From Pseudoxanthomonas sacheonensis (GTDB lineage Bacteria > Pseudomonadota > Gammaproteobacteria > Xanthomonadales > Xanthomonadaceae): a stretch of 64,000 bases of DNA. The notes under the pieces were generated by a model, which saw nothing but the letters and a program-made list of their open reading frames with translations, made no database searches and had not been told where the DNA came from. The stretch is taken from positions 1-64,000 of the forward strand of contig NZ_PDWS01000010.1 in NCBI RefSeq assembly GCF_010093305.1, in the 5' to 3' direction. Position 1 is the first letter of the stretch. Each line of letters starts with the position of its first letter. Shown one piece after another: positions 34,214-43,888 of the stretch. The translations under genes were made by a program, and so were the position numbers.

Positions 34214-35245
34214 ATGAATATCAAAGGCAAGGCTACTTCGCTCGATATCGCGCACCTGGCGGGGGTCTCCCAGCCCACGGTTTCGCGCGCCCTGCGCGGC
34301 AGCCCCATGGTCAACGAGGAGACGCGCAAGCGCATCCAGGCCATCGCCGAACAACTCAACTACAAAGTCGACAAGAACGCGTCCAACCTGCGCACCCAGC
34401 ATTCGGGAACCATCGCGCTGCTGTTCTTCGAGGATCCCACCCCCGACGACTCGCAGATCAATCCGTTCTTCCTGTCCATGCTGGGTTCCATCACCCGCGC
34501 TTGCGCCCTGCGCGGCTACGACCTGCTCATCTCCTTCCAGCAGCTGTCGACCGACTGGCAGGCCGATTACGAAGACAGCAACAAGGCCGACGGCCTGATC
34601 CTGCTGGGCTACGGCGATTATCTGGAATCGCAGTCGCGGCTGGAGCGCCTGGTGGAGCAGGGCACGCATTTCGTCCGCTGGGGCGCGGTGCTGCCGGGGC
34701 AGCCGGGCATCTCGATCGGCTGCGACAACTTCCAGGGCGGGCACGACATCACCCAGCATCTGCTGCGCCAGGGACGGCGCGATATCGCTTTCCTGGGCCA
34801 TGCCTCCAATCACTACCCCGAGTTCTTCGAGCGCTACCGCGGCTACGCGCATGCGCTGCTGACCAGCGGGCAGAAGGTGCAGCCGGGCTTGCAGTTCGAC
34901 GCCATCACCACCGAGCAGTCCGGTTATGAAGCGGCGTGCGAATTGCTGGAGAGGGGAACGCCTTTCGATGCGATCTTCGCCGCCAGCGACCTGATCGCCA
35001 TCGGCGCGATGAAAGCCCTGCACGAGCGCGGCATGCGCGTGCCTGAGGATGTGGCGGTAGCCGGTTTCGACGACATCCCGATGGCGGGATTCGTCAACCC
35101 CAGCCTGTCCACCGTGCAGCAGGACACCAAATTGGCCGGCACGATACTGGTGGAGACCTTGTTGGCCCTGATCAACAACGAACCGGCGGAAAGCCGGACC
35201 ATCCCGGTGACTTTGGCCTTGAGGCGTTCTTCCGGCGCCATCTGA
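34214..35245 (+). CDS. LacI-family transcriptional repressor, probable regulator of the maltose/starch locus
   Basis: This is a 343-residue DNA-binding regulator. The helix-turn-helix is at the N-terminus (SLDIAHLAGVSQPTVSRALR) with the hinge helix around NASNLRTQHSGTIALLF. The periplasmic-binding-protein-like effector domain follows, with AASDLIAIGAMKALHERGMR and VAVAGFDDIPMA. It is convergent with the alpha-amylase/MFS operon and lies beside the other sugar genes, so a maltose or maltooligosaccharide effector is inferred. The palindromic sites at 38812 and 40765 are its likely operators; none is visible at its own gene. The frame is open upstream to 34085 but ATG 34214 fits the family. Confidence 0.9.
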   Translation: MNIKGKATSLDIAHLAGVSQPTVSRALRGSPMVNEETRKRIQAIAEQLNYKVDKNASNLRTQHSGTIALLFFEDPTPDDSQINPFFLSMLGSITRACALRGYDLLISFQQLSTDWQADYEDSNKADGLILLGYGDYLESQSRLERLVEQGTHFVRWGAVLPGQPGISIGCDNFQGGHDITQHLLRQGRRDIAFLGHASNHYPEFFERYRGYAHALLTSGQKVQPGLQFDAITTEQSGYEAACELLERGTPFDAIFAASDLIAIGAMKALHERGMRVPEDVAVAGFDDIPMAGFVNPSLSTVQQDTKLAGTILVETLLALINNEPAESRTIPVTLALRRSSGAI

Positions 35246-35323
35246 AGCAACGTTGCGCGCCGCATCGAGGCGTGCTCGCCCGGGCGAATCCAACAGCGTC
35301 TGGTCGGCGGCGTAGACGCAGGT

Positions 35324-35388
35324 TGTAGGAGCGACGCAAGTCGCGAAGCCGTGAATCTGCGGGCTTCGCGACTTGCGTCGCTCCTACA
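35324..35388. repeat. REP-type palindrome (TAGGAGCGACG family)
   Basis: TGTAGGAGCGACGCAAGTCG is inverted 20 nt later as ACTTGCGTCGCTCCTACA. It fills the gap between the convergent ends of the LacI gene and the alpha-amylase gene, where it can act as a 3' hairpin for both. Confidence 0.85.
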
Positions 35389-35396
35389 AGAGCGCG

Positions 35397-37091
35397 CTAT
35401 CGCTCTTTGCGGGTCATCGAATCCGCCAGGCGCGCGCGCAGGTCCTTGCGCGTCAACGGCCGGTCGAAAAACAGCACGCGCACGCCATGTGCCGGCACTT
35501 CGAGCCGTAATTGTTTTCCCGCTTTGATTGTCTTGCCTGTGAAAGCATCGCGCCAGGCGCCTGGCTGCAGGTAGTCGCCTACCGGAATCGTGCTGGCCGC
35601 CTCGCCCTTGTTCAGCAGCACCAGTGCGGTCTGGGCCGTGCCCTCATGCTGGTACACGCGGTAGAAAACGGCTTCGTCGCCTTTCATGCGCAGGTTGAAC
35701 TGCAACCCTCGTTGCAACGCAGGCGACTCACGGCGCAGGTTGGCGATGCGCTTGAGCGCAGGATGGATGGGACTCTTGCCCGCCGCATCCACGCGCTCCT
35801 GCCCGTAGTAGTTGCGGTTGCCCATGTGCTCGGCGCGGCCGCGCATGAAGCCGGTTTCCGAGCCGTAGTAGACCGCGGGAATGCCGCGTGCGGTGAACAG
35901 CCAGTTGTTGGCGTCTATGAAACCTTCGTCGCTGGCGTTCATACGTGCCATGTCGTGGTTGTCGTAGAAGGTCACCAGGTCGTAGGGGTTGGCGTAAGGC
36001 CCGTCTTCCAGATAGAGCGCGGTGGCCAGCTCGGCGAAGTCCGTGCCTTTCTTCTCGAAGGTCGCCGCCATTTTTCCGCGCATCGGGAAATCCAGCACGC
36101 TGTAGTGCCCGTTGCGGTCCAGCGTGTGTCCAGCGATGGTCGCCGCGTCGTAGTTGAAGGCTTCGCCGAACATGAAAAATCCCGGGCGCTTGGCGCGGAT
36201 GCGGTCGGCGAATTTCTTCCAGAACGAATGCGGCATCCAGGCGATGGTGTCCACCCGGAACGCGGCCGCGCCCTGGTCTATCCATTGCTCGTAGGCGCCC
36301 GCCAGGTATTCGAGCACGGCCGGATTGTCCTGGTTGAAATCGGACAATTGAGCCAGGCCGCCGCTGGTGTTGTAGAAGGCGTGCATGCGCTTGTGCGCCG
36401 GGTCCAGCTTGTCCGGGGCCAGGTTCTGGTGATCGGCGACCAGTTTGCCGTCGCGGCCGTAGACCTTGCCGTACTGCGGCTGCATCTTCGGCATGCTGTA
36501 GGCCGGCGAGCCGTGGTTGCCGACGATGTCCAGCACCACGTCCAGCTTCTGTTGCTTCATCGCTTTGGTGAAACCGGCGAAGTCCAGGCCCTCGCTGGGC
36601 AGGTGCTCGTCGAGCTTGTAGAAATCGACGCCCCAATAGCCGTGGAAACCGGTCTTGCCGCGGTCGGTGAACATGCCGCCCCACTTGGCGGCGTCGCCGC
36701 CGGTGAAGGCTTCGTCGGGATTGTCGACGATGGGCGTCACCCATACCGAGGTGAAGCCCATGTCGCGGATGTATCCCGCGTTGTCCAAGATGCCTTTGAA
36801 GTCTCCCCCCAGGTAGCCGATGTTGTCGGTTTCGCCCGGCGGCGCACCAGGGGTGGGCACGTCGAAGGTGCGGTGCTTGCCGCCCTGGTCGCGGTGGTCG
36901 TTGGAGGGATCGCCGTTGACGAAGCGGTCGGTCAGGACGAAGTAGATGGATTCGCTGGCGAAGGGTTCGGTAGTGCCATAGAACTCATCGGCGTCGCCGG
37001 CCAGCGCGCCGGTTGCGGCCGTCGATCCAGCGCACAGAACCGCAAGGACGAGCGTCTTCATGCGGGGCCAGCTCATACAAGGCAAGCTCAT
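35397..37091 (-). CDS. Secreted or periplasmic GH13 alpha-amylase
   Basis: This is a glycoside hydrolase of 564 residues that would cleave alpha-1,4 glucans. It has a signal peptide (MKTLVLAVLCAGSTAATGALA). The GH13 barrel shows VVLDIVGNH, the nucleophile Asp in FRVDTIAWMPHSFW, the acid/base Glu in FFMFGEAFN and the third Asp in TFYDNHDMAR. A C-terminal beta domain follows. ATG 37091 was chosen because AGGAG lies 8 nt upstream and the ATG overlaps the transporter stop; ATG 37061 would give a tighter signal peptide without a ribosome site. It is the second gene of a transporter-amylase operon. Confidence 0.92.
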   Translation of the reverse strand: MSLPCMSWPRMKTLVLAVLCAGSTAATGALAGDADEFYGTTEPFASESIYFVLTDRFVNGDPSNDHRDQGGKHRTFDVPTPGAPPGETDNIGYLGGDFKGILDNAGYIRDMGFTSVWVTPIVDNPDEAFTGGDAAKWGGMFTDRGKTGFHGYWGVDFYKLDEHLPSEGLDFAGFTKAMKQQKLDVVLDIVGNHGSPAYSMPKMQPQYGKVYGRDGKLVADHQNLAPDKLDPAHKRMHAFYNTSGGLAQLSDFNQDNPAVLEYLAGAYEQWIDQGAAAFRVDTIAWMPHSFWKKFADRIRAKRPGFFMFGEAFNYDAATIAGHTLDRNGHYSVLDFPMRGKMAATFEKKGTDFAELATALYLEDGPYANPYDLVTFYDNHDMARMNASDEGFIDANNWLFTARGIPAVYYGSETGFMRGRAEHMGNRNYYGQERVDAAGKSPIHPALKRIANLRRESPALQRGLQFNLRMKGDEAVFYRVYQHEGTAQTALVLLNKGEAASTIPVGDYLQPGAWRDAFTGKTIKAGKQLRLEVPAHGVRVLFFDRPLTRKDLRARLADSMTRKER

Positions 37092-38581
37092 GCGACGGTC
37101 TCCTTGCGCACCATCAGCACGCATAGTCCTGCCACGATCAGACTGACGCCGCCGATCATCAGCGCATTGATCGGCTGGTTGCCGAAGAAGGTCTTCAGCA
37201 GGAAACCCAGCAGACTGGCGGCGGCCAGTTGGGGTATGACGATGAAGAAGTTGAAGATGCCCATGTACACGCCCATCTTCTTCGCCGGCACCGCGCCGCT
37301 GAGCAGCGAATAGGGGATGGCGAGGATCGCGGCCCAGGCGATGCCGATGCCGGCCATGGGAAGCAGCAGCCAATCCGGATCGCGGATGAAGTTGAAGGCG
37401 ATGAACGACAGGCCTCCGATAACCAGGCAGACCAGATGGGTGGCGCGCAGGCCGATGCGACGCGACAGAGGCGCCAGGCCGAAGGCCGCTACCGCCGAGA
37501 ATCCGCTGTAGGCGGCGAACAGCACGCCCACCCAGTCCGCACCGTCGTTGTAGGCCGCGGAGGTGGTGTCCGAGCTGTGGAAGTGCAGGGAAGTCACCGC
37601 GGGGGTGGTGTATATCCACATCGCGAACAGGGCGAACCAAGAGAAGAACTGCACCACCGCCAACCTCTGCATGGTGGCCGGCATGTTGCGTACGTCGTGG
37701 ATGATCTCGCCAAGACCGCCCCCGTGCCTTCCTCCGGAGGTGACCAGCAGCAACAGCGCATAGACCGCCAGCCCGGCCGCCAGCAGATAGAGCGACTTGT
37801 CCAAGGCGTAGTGGCGGATGCAGAAGGCCAGGATCGCCGCGGGGATGGCGAACAACGCTACTTCCGCCGCCAAGCGCGTATTGGAAACGGGCGCGGGCGC
37901 GTCGACGGCCTCAGGCTCCGCGTCGTCGAAGCTTTGCAATTGCTCGGGCGGATATTCGCGCGTGCGGAGGATGGTCCAGCCCATGGCGCAGATCAGTACG
38001 GCGCCGCCGATGTAGAACGACAGGCGCACGCTGGGCGGAATCTCGCCCGCCGCCGCGGTGTTGGCTACGCCCAGCCGGCTGAGCATTTCCGGCAACAGGT
38101 AAGCCACGACCGCGCCGGCGCCGATGAAGAAGCTCTGCATCGCGTAACCGCGCGTGCGCTGTTCGGGCGGCAGCTGGTCGCCGACGAACGCGCGGAAGGG
38201 TTCCATCGAGACGTTGATCGACGCATCCAGCAGCCACAGCATGATCGCGGCGAACCACAGCACCGACGAGTTCGGCATCACGAACAGCGCAAGCGTGGCG
38301 AGGATGGCGCCGACCAGGAAATAGGGGCGGCGACGGCCCAGCCGGGTCCAGGTGCGGTCGGAGTAGTAACCGATGATCGGCTGCACCAGCAGGCCTGTCA
38401 TGGGCGCAGCGATCCACAGGACGGCCAGATCGTCCATCTTCGCGCCCAGCGTCTGGAAGATGCGGCTCATGCTGCCGTTCTGCAAAGCGAAGGCGAACTG
38501 GATGCCGAAGAAACCGAAGCACATGTTCCATATCTGCCAGAACGAAAGCTGCGGTTTGCCGTTCGTGCCCGATCTGTTCAT
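37088..38581 (-). CDS. MFS sugar transporter (maltose/oligosaccharide importer type)
   Basis: This is a 12-helix inner-membrane permease of 497 residues related to sucrose/maltose MFS carriers. It begins SFWQIWNMCFGFFGIQFAFA, has GYYSDRTWTRLGRRRPYFL between helices 2 and 3 (the MFS loop motif), and VYMGIFNFFIVIPQLAAASL near the end. Family members of this kind in Xanthomonads import maltose; here that is supported by the adjoining amylase and glucosidase genes. ATG 38581 has GGGGA about 9 nt upstream. The gene is divergent from the alpha-glucosidase, and the shared control region holds a LacI-type palindrome. Confidence 0.9.
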   Translation of the reverse strand: MNRSGTNGKPQLSFWQIWNMCFGFFGIQFAFALQNGSMSRIFQTLGAKMDDLAVLWIAAPMTGLLVQPIIGYYSDRTWTRLGRRRPYFLVGAILATLALFVMPNSSVLWFAAIMLWLLDASINVSMEPFRAFVGDQLPPEQRTRGYAMQSFFIGAGAVVAYLLPEMLSRLGVANTAAAGEIPPSVRLSFYIGGAVLICAMGWTILRTREYPPEQLQSFDDAEPEAVDAPAPVSNTRLAAEVALFAIPAAILAFCIRHYALDKSLYLLAAGLAVYALLLLVTSGGRHGGGLGEIIHDVRNMPATMQRLAVVQFFSWFALFAMWIYTTPAVTSLHFHSSDTTSAAYNDGADWVGVLFAAYSGFSAVAAFGLAPLSRRIGLRATHLVCLVIGGLSFIAFNFIRDPDWLLLPMAGIGIAWAAILAIPYSLLSGAVPAKKMGVYMGIFNFFIVIPQLAAASLLGFLLKTFFGNQPINALMIGGVSLIVAGLCVLMVRKETVA

Positions 38582-38811
38582 TCTGCGGTTTCCCCATGGC
38601 ATCGCGCCTCGACCTTGGACATGTTGCAGGCAACGCGGCCGGAAACCATGCTGCACTGCAAACATTCGAAGGCTTCCGCATTGTCGCTTGCGCAGCGCCG
38701 CCGACCCTTCGCGATCGAATGAAAAGCGCTGTATTTTCCCTGCGCCGTCGGATTCCGGTGAGATTTCCGAGGTAGAGCCGCGAGCCATGGCCTCATGCGC
38801 ATGCGCTTGTC

Positions 38812-38830
38812 TGCATACGTATTCATGGCG
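38812..38830. promoter_or_regulatory. LacI-type operator candidate, copy 1
   Basis: TGCATACGTATTCATGGCG contains the palindromic core ATACGTAT. The identical 19 bases occur inverted at 40765-40783 before the TonB receptor gene. It lies in the 349-bp region between the divergent transporter and glucosidase genes, so it could control both. The rest of that region shows no other defined site. Confidence 0.65.
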
Positions 38831-38930
38831 GACGCGCCGATAGGGCCGATGCCTGCGGGTGCGCGGCATGGAATAGTGGCGCCCGTTGTGCGGACAAGGC
38901 AGGATCGCAATTCCAATGCTGGGGATACGG

Positions 38931-40547
38931 ATGGCGAACGATCGTTGGTGGCGCGGTGCGGTGATCTACCAGATCTACCCGCGCAGCTTCATGGATAGCG
39001 ACGGCAATGGCGTGGGCGACCTGCCGGGCATCGTGGACAAGCTGGACTACATCGCCAGCCTGGGCGTGGACGCCATCTGGATCTCGCCGTTCTTCAAATC
39101 GCCGATGGCCGACTTCGGCTACGACATCGCCGACTACCGCGATGTGGATCCGCTGTTCGGAAACCTGGACGACTTCGACCGTCTGCTGGCCAAGGCGCAC
39201 GGGCTGGGCATCAAAGTGATGATCGACCAGGTGCTGAGCCACTGTTCGGTCGAGCACGAGTGGTTCAAGGAAAGCCGCGAGAATCGCGACAATCCCAAGG
39301 CCGACTGGTACGTGTGGGCCGACGCAAAACCCGATGGCAGTCCCCCCAACAACTGGATGTCGCTGTTCGGTGGCGTGGCCTGGCGTTGGGAACCGCGGCG
39401 CGGACAGTACTACCTGCACAATTTCCTTTCCTCGCAACCGGACCTCAATTTCCACAACCCCGCCGTGCAGCAGGCCACGTTGGACAACGTGGAGTACTGG
39501 CTGAAGAAGGGCGTGGACGGTCTGCGGCTGGATGCGATCAATTTCTGTTTCCACGACCGGCAATTGCGCGACAACCCGCCCAAGCCGGTGGACAAGCGCG
39601 TAGGCCGCGGCTTCAGTCCCGACAATCCGTACGCTTTCCAGTACCACTACTACAACAACACGCAGCCCGAGAACCTGGTGTTCCTGGAGAAGCTGCGCGC
39701 TTTGCTGGACCGTTATCCGCAAGCGGCGAGCCTGGGCGAGATCTCGTCCGAGGACTCGCTGGCCACCATGGGCGAATACGTCAACGACAAGCGCCTGCAC
39801 ATGGGCTACAGCTTCGAACTGCTGACCGACGACTTCACGGCCGCCTACATACGCACCACCGCACAGGCACTGGAAGCGAAGATGGCCGATGGCTGGCCGT
39901 GCTGGGCCATTTCAAACCACGATGTGCAGCGCGCGGTCACCCGCTGGGGCGGCGCGGAAGCGACCGATGCGCTGGCCAAGCAATTGATCGCTTTGGTGTG
40001 TTCGCTGCGCGGATCGGTATGCCTGTACCAGGGCGAAGAACTGGGCCTGGGCGAGGCGGACGTGCCTTACGAAGCGTTGCAGGATCCGTACGGAAAAACG
40101 TTCTGGCCGAACTTCAAGGGCCGCGACGGATGCCGCACGCCGATGCCGTGGACCAGCGGCGCGAATGCGGGTTTCACTTCCGGGCAACCGTGGTTGCCGG
40201 TCGCCGATACGCATCGCGCCTTGGCGGTCGAAGTGCAGGAACGCGATCCCGCATCCACGCTCAATTCCGCACGCGCTTTCCTGCGCTGGCGAAAGACCAT
40301 GCCGGCGCTGCAATGGGGCGACATCCGCTTCCTCGATACGCCCGAGCCGATACTCGCGTTCGTCCGCAGTTTCGATGGTCGGCGCCTGCTGGCGGTCTTC
40401 AACCTCTCCGCGGAAGCGGTGGAATGGCCTGTTCCTGCCGATATGCGTGCGCGGTCCATCGGCGGACACGGGCTGGTCGAAGGAAGTCTTGACGGAGATC
40501 TTCTGCGGCTTCCCGCCCGTGGCGTGTTCTACGCCGAAATCCAGTGA
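38931..40547 (+). CDS. GH13 alpha-glucosidase (Xgt type)
   Basis: This is a cytoplasmic exo-acting alpha-glucosidase of 538 residues, with no signal peptide. It starts MANDRWWRGAVIYQIYPRSF. It has MIDQVLSHCS, the nucleophile Asp in GLRLDAINF, the acid/base Glu in SLGEISSED, and ISNHDVQRAVTRW with the third Asp. Motifs and length fit the GH13_23 glucosidases known from Xanthomonas. It would hydrolyse imported maltose to glucose. GGGGA sits 5 nt before ATG 38931; upstream in-frame starts are weaker. It diverges from the transporter operon and precedes the TonB receptor gene. Confidence 0.93.
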   Translation: MANDRWWRGAVIYQIYPRSFMDSDGNGVGDLPGIVDKLDYIASLGVDAIWISPFFKSPMADFGYDIADYRDVDPLFGNLDDFDRLLAKAHGLGIKVMIDQVLSHCSVEHEWFKESRENRDNPKADWYVWADAKPDGSPPNNWMSLFGGVAWRWEPRRGQYYLHNFLSSQPDLNFHNPAVQQATLDNVEYWLKKGVDGLRLDAINFCFHDRQLRDNPPKPVDKRVGRGFSPDNPYAFQYHYYNNTQPENLVFLEKLRALLDRYPQAASLGEISSEDSLATMGEYVNDKRLHMGYSFELLTDDFTAAYIRTTAQALEAKMADGWPCWAISNHDVQRAVTRWGGAEATDALAKQLIALVCSLRGSVCLYQGEELGLGEADVPYEALQDPYGKTFWPNFKGRDGCRTPMPWTSGANAGFTSGQPWLPVADTHRALAVEVQERDPASTLNSARAFLRWRKTMPALQWGDIRFLDTPEPILAFVRSFDGRRLLAVFNLSAEAVEWPVPADMRARSIGGHGLVEGSLDGDLLRLPARGVFYAEIQ

Positions 40548-40764
40548 CTCCCGAATTGCGATGACCGGCCATCGGAGATCGTCGCGATAGAGGGACTTTG
40601 GTCCTGGCCACTGATCCAACGTAGGCGCGAGGCTCCGTGAAGCCGTATGGGACCAGCCGATCGATGTTGCATTGCAGCGTGATCGATGCGACCCCCGCAT
40701 GGCGATGAAACCGGTTTCCTGAAGCGGCGATCGATGACGTTTTCCGTGTCCGACTCCGCTCAAA

Positions 40765-40783
40765 CGCCATGAATACGTATGCA
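40765..40783. promoter_or_regulatory. LacI-type operator candidate, copy 2
   Basis: CGCCATGAATACGTATGCA is the exact inverse of the 19-bp site at 38812-38830. It sits 151 nt before the TonB-receptor start, within a 386-bp gap that otherwise holds no gene. An exact 19-bp match at two control regions of one locus strongly suggests a shared regulator, most simply the LacI protein at 34.2 kb. Confidence 0.65.
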
Positions 40784-40933
40784 ACATAAGTTGTGCGGGG
40801 AACGCCACGACTACCATTGCCGCACGTATCGGGAGCGGTCTGCGTAACCGGACGCACTGGTTCGGGCGATTGCCGAAATGGCGGATCGCCGGCCTTTCAA
40901 AACTAGAAAACCAACCATGGGAGTGGAGGGGAG

Positions 40934-43714
40934 ATGGTGAAGCTCAAGCGCAATCTGCTGAGCGTGTCCTTGGTGTCCGCGATGACACTGAGCGCCACGG
41001 GTGCTTATGCACAATCGACTGAAGAGACCGCGGAACAAACTCCGCAACCGGCCAGCACCGAAGCGACAGAGCTGGACCGGGTCACGGTGACGGGCATCCG
41101 TGCCGGCATCGAGGGCGCCATCTCGGTCAAGCGCGATTCCACTTCCATCGTCGAGGCGATCACGGCCGAAGACATCGGCAAGCTGCCGGACGTCAGCATC
41201 GCCGAATCCATCGGTCGCTTGCCTGGCCTGGCCGCGCAACGCGTCGCCGGCCGCGCGCAGGTGATCAGCGTGCGCGGTTTGTCGCCAGACTTCTCGACCA
41301 CCACGCTCAACGGTCGCGAGATGGTCAGCACCGGCGACAACCGCAGCGTGGAATTCGACCAGTACCCGTCGGAACTGGTCAGCGGCGTGACCGTGTACAA
41401 GACTCCTGACGCCGGCCTCATCGGCCAGGGCCTGTCGGGCACCATCGACATGCAAACGGTGCGTCCGTTGAGCTACGACGGCTCGGCGGCCATCGTCGGC
41501 ATTCGCGGCCAGCGCAACTCGCTGGGTTCGGCGGCGAACCAGGATGCCACCGGCTCCCGCTACAACCTCAGCTACATCGATCAGTTCGCCGACAACACCT
41601 TCGGCATTGCGCTGGGCTTCTCCTATTCCGACACGCCCATCCAGGAAAACCAGGTCGGCCTGTACGAGCCTTGGCAGGCCATTGGCGACAACTGGCGTCC
41701 AGGCGTGCCCGCCGGAACCTTCTATTCCGACGGCATCAAGGCGCTGCGCCGCACCGGCAACCAGACCCGCACCGGCATGATGGCCACGCTGCAGTACCGT
41801 CCTTCCAATGCCTGGACCAGCACGCTGGACATGTTCCACTCTTCGGCCGAGCAGGTGGATACCGCCAACCAGTTCGAAGTGCATATCGGCGACTACAACG
41901 GCGGCTTTGGCCGGTTGGACGTCACCAATCCGGCCATCAACGGCAACAACACCTTTACCGGCGGCACCATGGGTAATGTCTATCCGCTGGTGCGCGGCAT
42001 GTACAACCGTCGCGAAGACGAGATCAACGCTTTCGGCTGGAACAACGACTTCACCGTCGGTCAGGCCCGCATCGTCGCCGACATCGGCTGGTCGCGCGCC
42101 AAGCGCGACGAACTCAACCTGGAGAACAACACCCAGATGCTGCCGGCGCCGCAGCTGGACACGTTGCAACTGCAGATCAGGAACAATGGCTTCTCGCAGA
42201 TCAATCCGGGCCGGGACTACTCAAACCCGGACTCGCTGTTCCTGACCGGCACGATCTATGGTTCGGGTTACGGCAAGGTGCCGAAGGTGGTCGATGAACT
42301 GAAGACCGCCAAGCTGGCCGTTTCGCTGCCTGCACCGGGCTGGACCAAGTTCTTTTCGGATATCGATTTCGGGCTTAATTATGCCGAACGCGAGAAGAAC
42401 AAGCGTCAGCCCGAAGGCAACATCAATCTCGGCGCGCAAGGCGACACGACCATCGCGTCGGACTTGCAATTCGATCCAGTCGATCTCGGTTTCGCCGGCG
42501 TTGGCTACATTCCCGCTTGGAACGTCCCGGGCGCGGTCGCGCGCTACATGACCTTCGAGCCCAGCGCCACGGCGTTCCCGTATCTGGTCGCCAAAGCCTG
42601 GGACGTGAACGAGGAGACCACCACCGCCTACCTGCGCGGCAACATCGACACCGAATGGGGCGATGTCAACGTGCGCGGCAACGTCGGCGTGCAGATCCAG
42701 CGTGTCGATCAATCCTCAGATGCAATCCGGCTCTCGAACGGAAGCGATCCCCAGCCGATCCATCTGGGCAAGACCATCACCGACGTTCTTCCGAGCATGA
42801 ACCTGGTTTTCGGTTTCGCCAACGATCAGACCTTGCGCGTAGCGCTCGCCAAGCAGGTGGCGCGTCCACGCGTGGATCAGTTGCGTGCCTCGCTAGAAGT
42901 GAGCGCTTCCGATGGCCCCGACCAGAATAACGGCACCGGCCTGCGCAACAGCTTCGCCAGCGGCGGCAACCCGGAGCTGGATCCCTGGCGAGCCTACGCA
43001 TTCGATATTTCGTACGAAAAGTACTTCGGCACCAGGGCTTATGTCGCGGCCGCCTACTTCTACAAGGATCTGCAGTCGTACATCTACACGCAAACCGATC
43101 CGTTCTACGACTTGTCCGCTTACACGGGCGACATTCCCCCGCACCCGAACTTTCCGGGCGTAGGTGTCAACCCGATCGGCAGCTATTCCAGACCGGTAAA
43201 CGGAGAGGGCGGCACCCTGCAGGGTCTGGAGCTCACCGGCTCCTTGCCGTTCGATATGTTCAGCGAGGCCTTGAGCGGTTTCGGCGTGGTCGCCAGCGCG
43301 ACGTTCAACGACAGCGACATCAAGATCCGCGACCCGGAAAGCGCCTCCAGCGTGGGCAGCGGCGACATCGACCTGCCGGGCCTGTCCAAGCGCATCTACA
43401 ACCTGACGGTGTACTACGAAAAGAACGGTTTCGAAGCGCGCGTCAACCAGCGCCGTCGTTCGGACTTCATCGGCGAGATCGGCAACTTCAACGGAAACCG
43501 CACCTTGCGCTACGTCGTCGGCGAAAACATCACCGATGCGCAGATCAGCTATACCTTCAGCGACGAAAGCGCCTTCAGCGGATTGTCTCTGCTGCTCCAG
43601 GCCAGCAACCTGACCAACGAGGCCTACAGGACTTACGCCGGCAGCAAAGACCGTCCCCTGGAATACGTCGAATGGGGCCGGAGCTTCCTGTTGGGCCTGA
43701 CCTACAAGTTCTGA
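40934..43714 (+). CDS. TonB-dependent receptor of the Xanthomonas/Caulobacter class (probable maltooligosaccharide uptake)
   Basis: This is an outer-membrane transporter of 926 residues. The signal peptide ends ATGAYA at about residue 26. The plug includes LDRVTVTGIRAGIEGAI, SIVEAITAEDIGKLPDVSIA, RVAGRAQVISVRGLSPDFST and VYKTPDAGLIGQGLSGTID, the hallmark of this class. A large barrel follows and ends SFLLGLTYKF with terminal Phe. GGAGGGGAG is directly before ATG 40934. Maltodextrin or starch as the substrate is inferred from the adjoining glucosidase, amylase, transporter and the shared operator. An intrinsic terminator follows the stop. Confidence 0.93.
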   Translation: MVKLKRNLLSVSLVSAMTLSATGAYAQSTEETAEQTPQPASTEATELDRVTVTGIRAGIEGAISVKRDSTSIVEAITAEDIGKLPDVSIAESIGRLPGLAAQRVAGRAQVISVRGLSPDFSTTTLNGREMVSTGDNRSVEFDQYPSELVSGVTVYKTPDAGLIGQGLSGTIDMQTVRPLSYDGSAAIVGIRGQRNSLGSAANQDATGSRYNLSYIDQFADNTFGIALGFSYSDTPIQENQVGLYEPWQAIGDNWRPGVPAGTFYSDGIKALRRTGNQTRTGMMATLQYRPSNAWTSTLDMFHSSAEQVDTANQFEVHIGDYNGGFGRLDVTNPAINGNNTFTGGTMGNVYPLVRGMYNRREDEINAFGWNNDFTVGQARIVADIGWSRAKRDELNLENNTQMLPAPQLDTLQLQIRNNGFSQINPGRDYSNPDSLFLTGTIYGSGYGKVPKVVDELKTAKLAVSLPAPGWTKFFSDIDFGLNYAEREKNKRQPEGNINLGAQGDTTIASDLQFDPVDLGFAGVGYIPAWNVPGAVARYMTFEPSATAFPYLVAKAWDVNEETTTAYLRGNIDTEWGDVNVRGNVGVQIQRVDQSSDAIRLSNGSDPQPIHLGKTITDVLPSMNLVFGFANDQTLRVALAKQVARPRVDQLRASLEVSASDGPDQNNGTGLRNSFASGGNPELDPWRAYAFDISYEKYFGTRAYVAAAYFYKDLQSYIYTQTDPFYDLSAYTGDIPPHPNFPGVGVNPIGSYSRPVNGEGGTLQGLELTGSLPFDMFSEALSGFGVVASATFNDSDIKIRDPESASSVGSGDIDLPGLSKRIYNLTVYYEKNGFEARVNQRRRSDFIGEIGNFNGNRTLRYVVGENITDAQISYTFSDESAFSGLSLLLQASNLTNEAYRTYAGSKDRPLEYVEWGRSFLLGLTYKF

Positions 43715-43735
43715 TCCGGAACTGATGGCAAAGAA

Positions 43736-43767
43736 AAAGGGCTGCGGAAAACCGCAGCCCTTTTTTG
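43736..43767 (+). terminator. Rho-independent terminator of the TonB-receptor gene
   Basis: The stem GGGCTGCGG / CCGCAGCCC with an AAAA loop is followed by six T residues, 22 nt after the stop codon. The flanking A-run could also serve the opposite strand, stopping read-through past the tRNA-Ala gene. Confidence 0.9.
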
Positions 43768-43773
43768 TTGTCC

Positions 43774-43849
43774 TGGTGGAGCGGAGGGGGATCGAACCCC
43801 TGACCTCCACGATGCGAACGTGGCGCTCTCCCAGCTGAGCTACCGCCCC
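43774..43849 (-). tRNA. tRNA-Ala (anticodon CGC)
   Basis: This is a complete cloverleaf with CCA encoded: acceptor GGGGCGG/CCGCTCC carrying the G3-U70 pair that identifies alanine tRNA, D arm GCTC..GAGC, anticodon stem CCACG/CGTGG with loop TTCGCAT giving anticodon CGC, and T arm AGGGG TTCGATC CCCCT. It reads GCG codons, abundant in this GC-rich genome. Confidence 0.95.
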
Positions 43850-43888
43850 AGGTACTGCGGAAGTTTAACGCCCCATCGGCGGTTCAGG

